A stretch of 64,000 bases of DNA from Thiorhodovibrio winogradskyi. Its GTDB lineage: Bacteria; Pseudomonadota; Gammaproteobacteria; Chromatiales; Chromatiaceae. Position 1 is the first letter of the stretch, and each line of letters begins with the position of its first letter. The stretch covers positions 2,243,531 through 2,307,530 of the forward strand of contig NZ_CP121472.1 in NCBI RefSeq assembly GCF_036208045.1, given 5' to 3'. Under the pieces are notes generated by a model. It worked only from the letters and a program-made list of their open reading frames with translations, did no database searches and was not told the origin of the DNA. Shown in pieces: positions 61,174-64,000 of the stretch. Both the position numbers and the translations under genes were made by a program.

Positions 61174-62100
61174 ATGCCAACCAAAGCTGCCAGCCCGCCA
61201 TCTGACGTACCAGGCCGAATCGTGCCCATCCTCGCTGGAGGCGGTACCCGCTTGCCCGCGCATGTCGGCGTGCTCAAGGCGCTCGATGAACTCAACATTG
61301 GCTTCGACCACATCGTCGGCGTCTCTGGCGGCAGCATTGTCGCCGGTCTGCGTGCCGCTGGCTGGAGCCCCGCGGCCATGAAACAACTGGCGCTGGATGT
61401 CGACTTTCGTCAGTTCCGCGAATTCAATCTCTACCAACTTGTCTTTCGCGGTGGGTTGTCCTCTGGTGACCATTTCGAGACCTGGATGAATGACAAGCTT
61501 GATGGCAAATGCTTCCAGGATCTCACCATCGACCTGCATGTGGTCGCCACCGATGTGCGCAACGGCGCGCCCGTGGTCTTCGACCGCCACCACAGCCCCA
61601 ATCTCCCCGTCGCCCGCGCAATCCGCTACTCCATGGGTATCCCGCTGCTCTTTGCCTACAAAGAGTACGAAAAGCACCTGATGGTCGATGGCTGCATCCT
61701 CTCCGAGGACGCCCTGCGCTGCGACTGGGCGCGCGACGGCACCCCCTGCTGCTGCTTTCGCCTGCGCGCCGCCGAGCGCGTCGGACAGCACGAGGGCAGG
61801 CGCTGGGTGTCCCTGCCAGACTATCTCCAGCTGTTGATTCGCGCCTTCATGACCACCATCTCGCGCGAATATGTGCAAGACTCCTTCTGGTCCACCACCG
61901 TGGTCATTGACACAGGCCACATTTCTCCGCTTGAATTCCGCCTGTCGCCGACTGAAAAACTCGGCTTGTTCGACATCGGCTACAGCACCACCTTGGCCGT
62001 GCTGCCAACAAAAATGACCAACTGGCATGCCAACACCAGCGTCCTGCCTCCAGCACCCAAGTCATTGGAGCCATTGCCAGTCTTGACGGGCTGCGAGTAA
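61174..62100 (+). CDS. Patatin-like phospholipase
   Basis: A 308-residue protein with the patatin elements: oxyanion-hole GGGTRLPAHVGVL, nucleophile elbow GVSGGS (Ser at about residue 53) and catalytic Asp in LMVDGCILS (about residue 171). No signal peptide, so it probably acts on membrane lipids from the cytoplasm. The first Gly-rich loop reads AGGGTR rather than the common GGGxxG. Confidence 0.85.
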   Translation: MPTKAASPPSDVPGRIVPILAGGGTRLPAHVGVLKALDELNIGFDHIVGVSGGSIVAGLRAAGWSPAAMKQLALDVDFRQFREFNLYQLVFRGGLSSGDHFETWMNDKLDGKCFQDLTIDLHVVATDVRNGAPVVFDRHHSPNLPVARAIRYSMGIPLLFAYKEYEKHLMVDGCILSEDALRCDWARDGTPCCCFRLRAAERVGQHEGRRWVSLPDYLQLLIRAFMTTISREYVQDSFWSTTVVIDTGHISPLEFRLSPTEKLGLFDIGYSTTLAVLPTKMTNWHANTSVLPPAPKSLEPLPVLTGCE

Positions 62101-62252
62101 TCTCGCGCCTGCAAGGCTCAGGCGAAGATTTCGCGCCATTTGCGGAAAAGATTGGTTAAACTGCCAACAGGCTCAATTATCAAGCGGATAAGCGCTCACC
62201 GCCCGGCGCAAAAGACCTCTTCCGCGACAAGCATCATCCATAGGGGGCTTGA

Positions 62253-62996
62253 ATGTCCGATACCGACCTAGTCACGCCCTACCGCGAGTACTTTCAGATT
62301 CTGTTCGCCACCACCGAGGAACTGCGCCAGCGTGCCTATGCACTGCGCTACCAGGTGTACTGCAGTGAACTCGGCTGGGAGGATCCAGCGAATTTCCCCA
62401 ACGGTCTGGAAAAAGATGAGTTCGACGATGCCTCCCTGCATTGCATCCTTGTGCATCGACCTTCCGGGACAGACGCCGGCACCGTGCGCCTGGTCACCAC
62501 CCAGCCAACGAGCCCAGAGCCCTGCCTGCCTCTGCTCGCGCACTACGACCGCCAGCTGTTCGACTCCGAGCAAAGTCCCTTAAAGATCCCCAAGGGCACC
62601 TATGGTGAAATCTCCCGTCTCGCGCTCACCGAGCGTTTCCGCCGACGCCCTGGAGAGCGCGACACGCCTGATGGCGGCCCGGATGTCTTTCAATGGTCAC
62701 AGACCGAGCGCCGTCGTTTTCCCCACATCGCCCTGGGGCTCTACCTGGCCGCCGCCACGGTCGGCCTGTCCCAAGGCTTGAATGCCGTATACGCCATGAT
62801 GGAACCACGCCTTGCCCGCCATCTGCACTTTGGTGGCATCTTCTTCAACCAGGTTGGCCAGGCGATTGAATTCCGCGGCCAGCGTGCCCCTTTCTACCTC
62901 TCCCGCGCCATGCTGTTCCAACACCTGGGCTCACCCCTGCGCGCCCTGCTCGACGCCATCGCGGAGGATTTGGGAGTGGAGTTAGCGGAGCGTTAA
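62253..62996 (+). CDS. PEP-CTERM/exosortase-associated acyltransferase
   Basis: A 247-residue N-acyltransferase-fold protein (TIGR03694-like) with YALRYQVYCSELGWEDPANF, EKDEFDDASLHCILVH, GTVRLV and YGEISRLALTERFRRR. This family resembles acyl-homoserine-lactone synthases and occurs in genomes with PEP-CTERM protein sorting. The product is unknown. Confidence 0.85.
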   Translation: MSDTDLVTPYREYFQILFATTEELRQRAYALRYQVYCSELGWEDPANFPNGLEKDEFDDASLHCILVHRPSGTDAGTVRLVTTQPTSPEPCLPLLAHYDRQLFDSEQSPLKIPKGTYGEISRLALTERFRRRPGERDTPDGGPDVFQWSQTERRRFPHIALGLYLAAATVGLSQGLNAVYAMMEPRLARHLHFGGIFFNQVGQAIEFRGQRAPFYLSRAMLFQHLGSPLRALLDAIAEDLGVELAER

Positions 62997-63163
62997 GGCT
63001 GCTGGGGCGAATGTATTTGTCCACATTCCAAGGTTTGATGGTGGCTAAGTCGAGACCTGATGAAGGAGCAGTGCTGGGCAGCCAGGGTGGATTAAGTGCA
63101 GAGGTTCGACTAAGCGCCAGCGATTCTGATAGGAGCGCTGCGCGACCAAGCCGTGGCCGCCGA

Positions 63164-63847
63164 TCAAACCATGGCGAGTCGCCATACTTGCTCGCGCAGC
63201 GCGCTCAGACCACGGCGCTGGAACTGCGGCGATTCGGCAATGATGTCGTAGTCGGCCAACTCTTCGGTGGTCAGCAGGCCATCGCACAACTCCCGCACCT
63301 GCGTTGCTGGCACCGAAAAAGGCGGGCCACGCATCTCTTGTTGCAGGTACTCGATGGTGACCAGCAGTCCATCAAGCCGTGCTCCCGGTGCGGGGGCTAA
63401 GAGGTTAGCCAAATGCCGGATATAATCCGGTCGCAACTCAGGCGGCATGGCGATGAGCGCGGCGCGATCGTAGACCGCCGTGACCGCCGACCTTGCAACG
63501 CTGGTCAGATGCGACCGGCGCAAAGCAAAAAAATCGCCACACAAGAGGGTCAATTCATCAGCCGACCAGCGCTGAAAAGGCCCAAGCTCAGTGATCTTGG
63601 GGCTGAGTCCGTGCTCGTCAAAGAACTCCTGCAAGGCTCGCTTGCTCAACTCGATGCCAATGACCCTGTAGCCCTCGCCCACCAGCCATAGCAGGTCGAG
63701 CGTCTTGCCGCATAGAGGGACCAGCGCGGTCGTTCCAGGCGAGAGGTTTAGCCGCGGCCAAAACTCGCGCAAATGGGTGTTAATCTCTGGCTCATGCCAG
63801 CCGATCTCGCCACGCTCCCAGCGGGCATGCCAAAATTCCGGGGTCAT
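63164..63847 (-). CDS. tpm: Thiopurine S-methyltransferase family protein
   Basis: A 227-residue SAM-dependent methyltransferase: FWHARWERGEIGWHEPEIN at the N-terminus, SAM motif VPLCGKTLDLLWLVGEGYRV, then GIELSKRALQEFF and YDRAALIAMPPELR. Bacterial Tpm proteins methylate thiopurines and oxyanions of selenium or tellurium; the native substrate is not certain. Confidence 0.93.
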   Translation of the reverse strand: MTPEFWHARWERGEIGWHEPEINTHLREFWPRLNLSPGTTALVPLCGKTLDLLWLVGEGYRVIGIELSKRALQEFFDEHGLSPKITELGPFQRWSADELTLLCGDFFALRRSHLTSVARSAVTAVYDRAALIAMPPELRPDYIRHLANLLAPAPGARLDGLLVTIEYLQQEMRGPPFSVPATQVRELCDGLLTTEELADYDIIAESPQFQRRGLSALREQVWRLAMV

Positions 63848-64000
63848 CTCTGGGGGCTCCTGTTACCGTGATGTGCGCCATAGCTTAAACAATGGGGGAT
63901 ATGGCGGCGGCAATTTCTACCAGTCAAGTGTGCTGCAGCCATGGCAATAATTGACACCTTATGATGATTAATCCGCAAAAAAGATGAGCGCAGAACCCCA
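63848..64000. other. Right edge, no gene seen
   Basis: About 150 bp upstream of the methyltransferase gene. No coding frame is recognisable. Confidence 0.5.

Overview
This window is about 63-65% GC and reads as chromosome of a gammaproteobacterium. A purple-sulfur-type Chromatiales/Chromatiaceae member is my guess, from the TonB2/TtpC operons with DUF3450, the PEP-CTERM-associated acyltransferase and the many c-di-GMP proteins. This is an inference; there is no rRNA or tRNA here to test it. I found no transposase, integrase or CRISPR array.

Most of the window (1 to about 57,500) is one long metal- and heme-acquisition region. From left to right it holds: a zinc receptor operon (ZnuD-like TonB receptor plus ZrgA/DUF2796) behind a near-perfect Zur box; an LbtU-type siderophore porin, FeoB with its Cys-rich partner, a HMA-like protein and FeoA; an ABC ATPase/permease/DUF4857 operon ending in a broken DUF1007 gene; c-di-GMP signalling genes; a CtpC-like P1B ATPase and a flavodoxin; a heme cluster (CbiX-like exported chelatase, flavinylated NosR/PceC-like membrane protein, HmuR-type receptor, PchR-like AraC regulator); an IrtAB/YbtPQ-like ABC pair behind a frameshifted methyltransferase; and two paralogous TonB2 operons (DUF3450, TtpC, ExbB2, ExbD2, TonB2, TPR) separated by a HemS-like gene.

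Two operator types recur. A 13-bp palindrome, GCGAATNATTCGC, looks like a Fur-box variant and occurs at about ten places in front of these genes and gene remnants. A 15-bp Zur-type palindrome, TGTTATNNNATAACA, precedes the zinc receptor and the second TonB2 operon, with a degenerate version before the first. I infer that iron/heme and zinc uptake share the TonB2 machinery.

The region has been heavily duplicated and then eroded. One ancestral segment (coiled-coil gene, flavodoxin, REC-EAL gene, secreted protein, cytochrome c, azurin, Spy-like protein, 90-aa protein, GGDEF gene, small membrane protein, Fur-like box, 117-aa gene) is present in four copies of differing completeness: A about 15.2-23.08 kb, B about 26.7-32.35 kb, C about 48.58-51.0 kb, D about 57.02-57.55 kb. 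A second segment (permease/DUF4857/DUF1007/NicO) exists intact-to-broken at 9.4-11.9 kb and as a relic at 23.08-24.4 kb. Many pseudogenes below are explained by this mosaic.

The most interesting signals are: a possible anaerobic heme de-chelation pathway (periplasmic chelatase, flavin-based electron donor and heme receptor); a Fur-box-linked azurin in which the copper ligand His46 is replaced by Arg; and a TonB2 system that appears to be under zinc control. From 57,966 to the end the sequence is ordinary chromosome: zinc-ribbon protein, LolA-like and DUF1302-like envelope proteins, patatin, acyltransferase and thiopurine methyltransferase.
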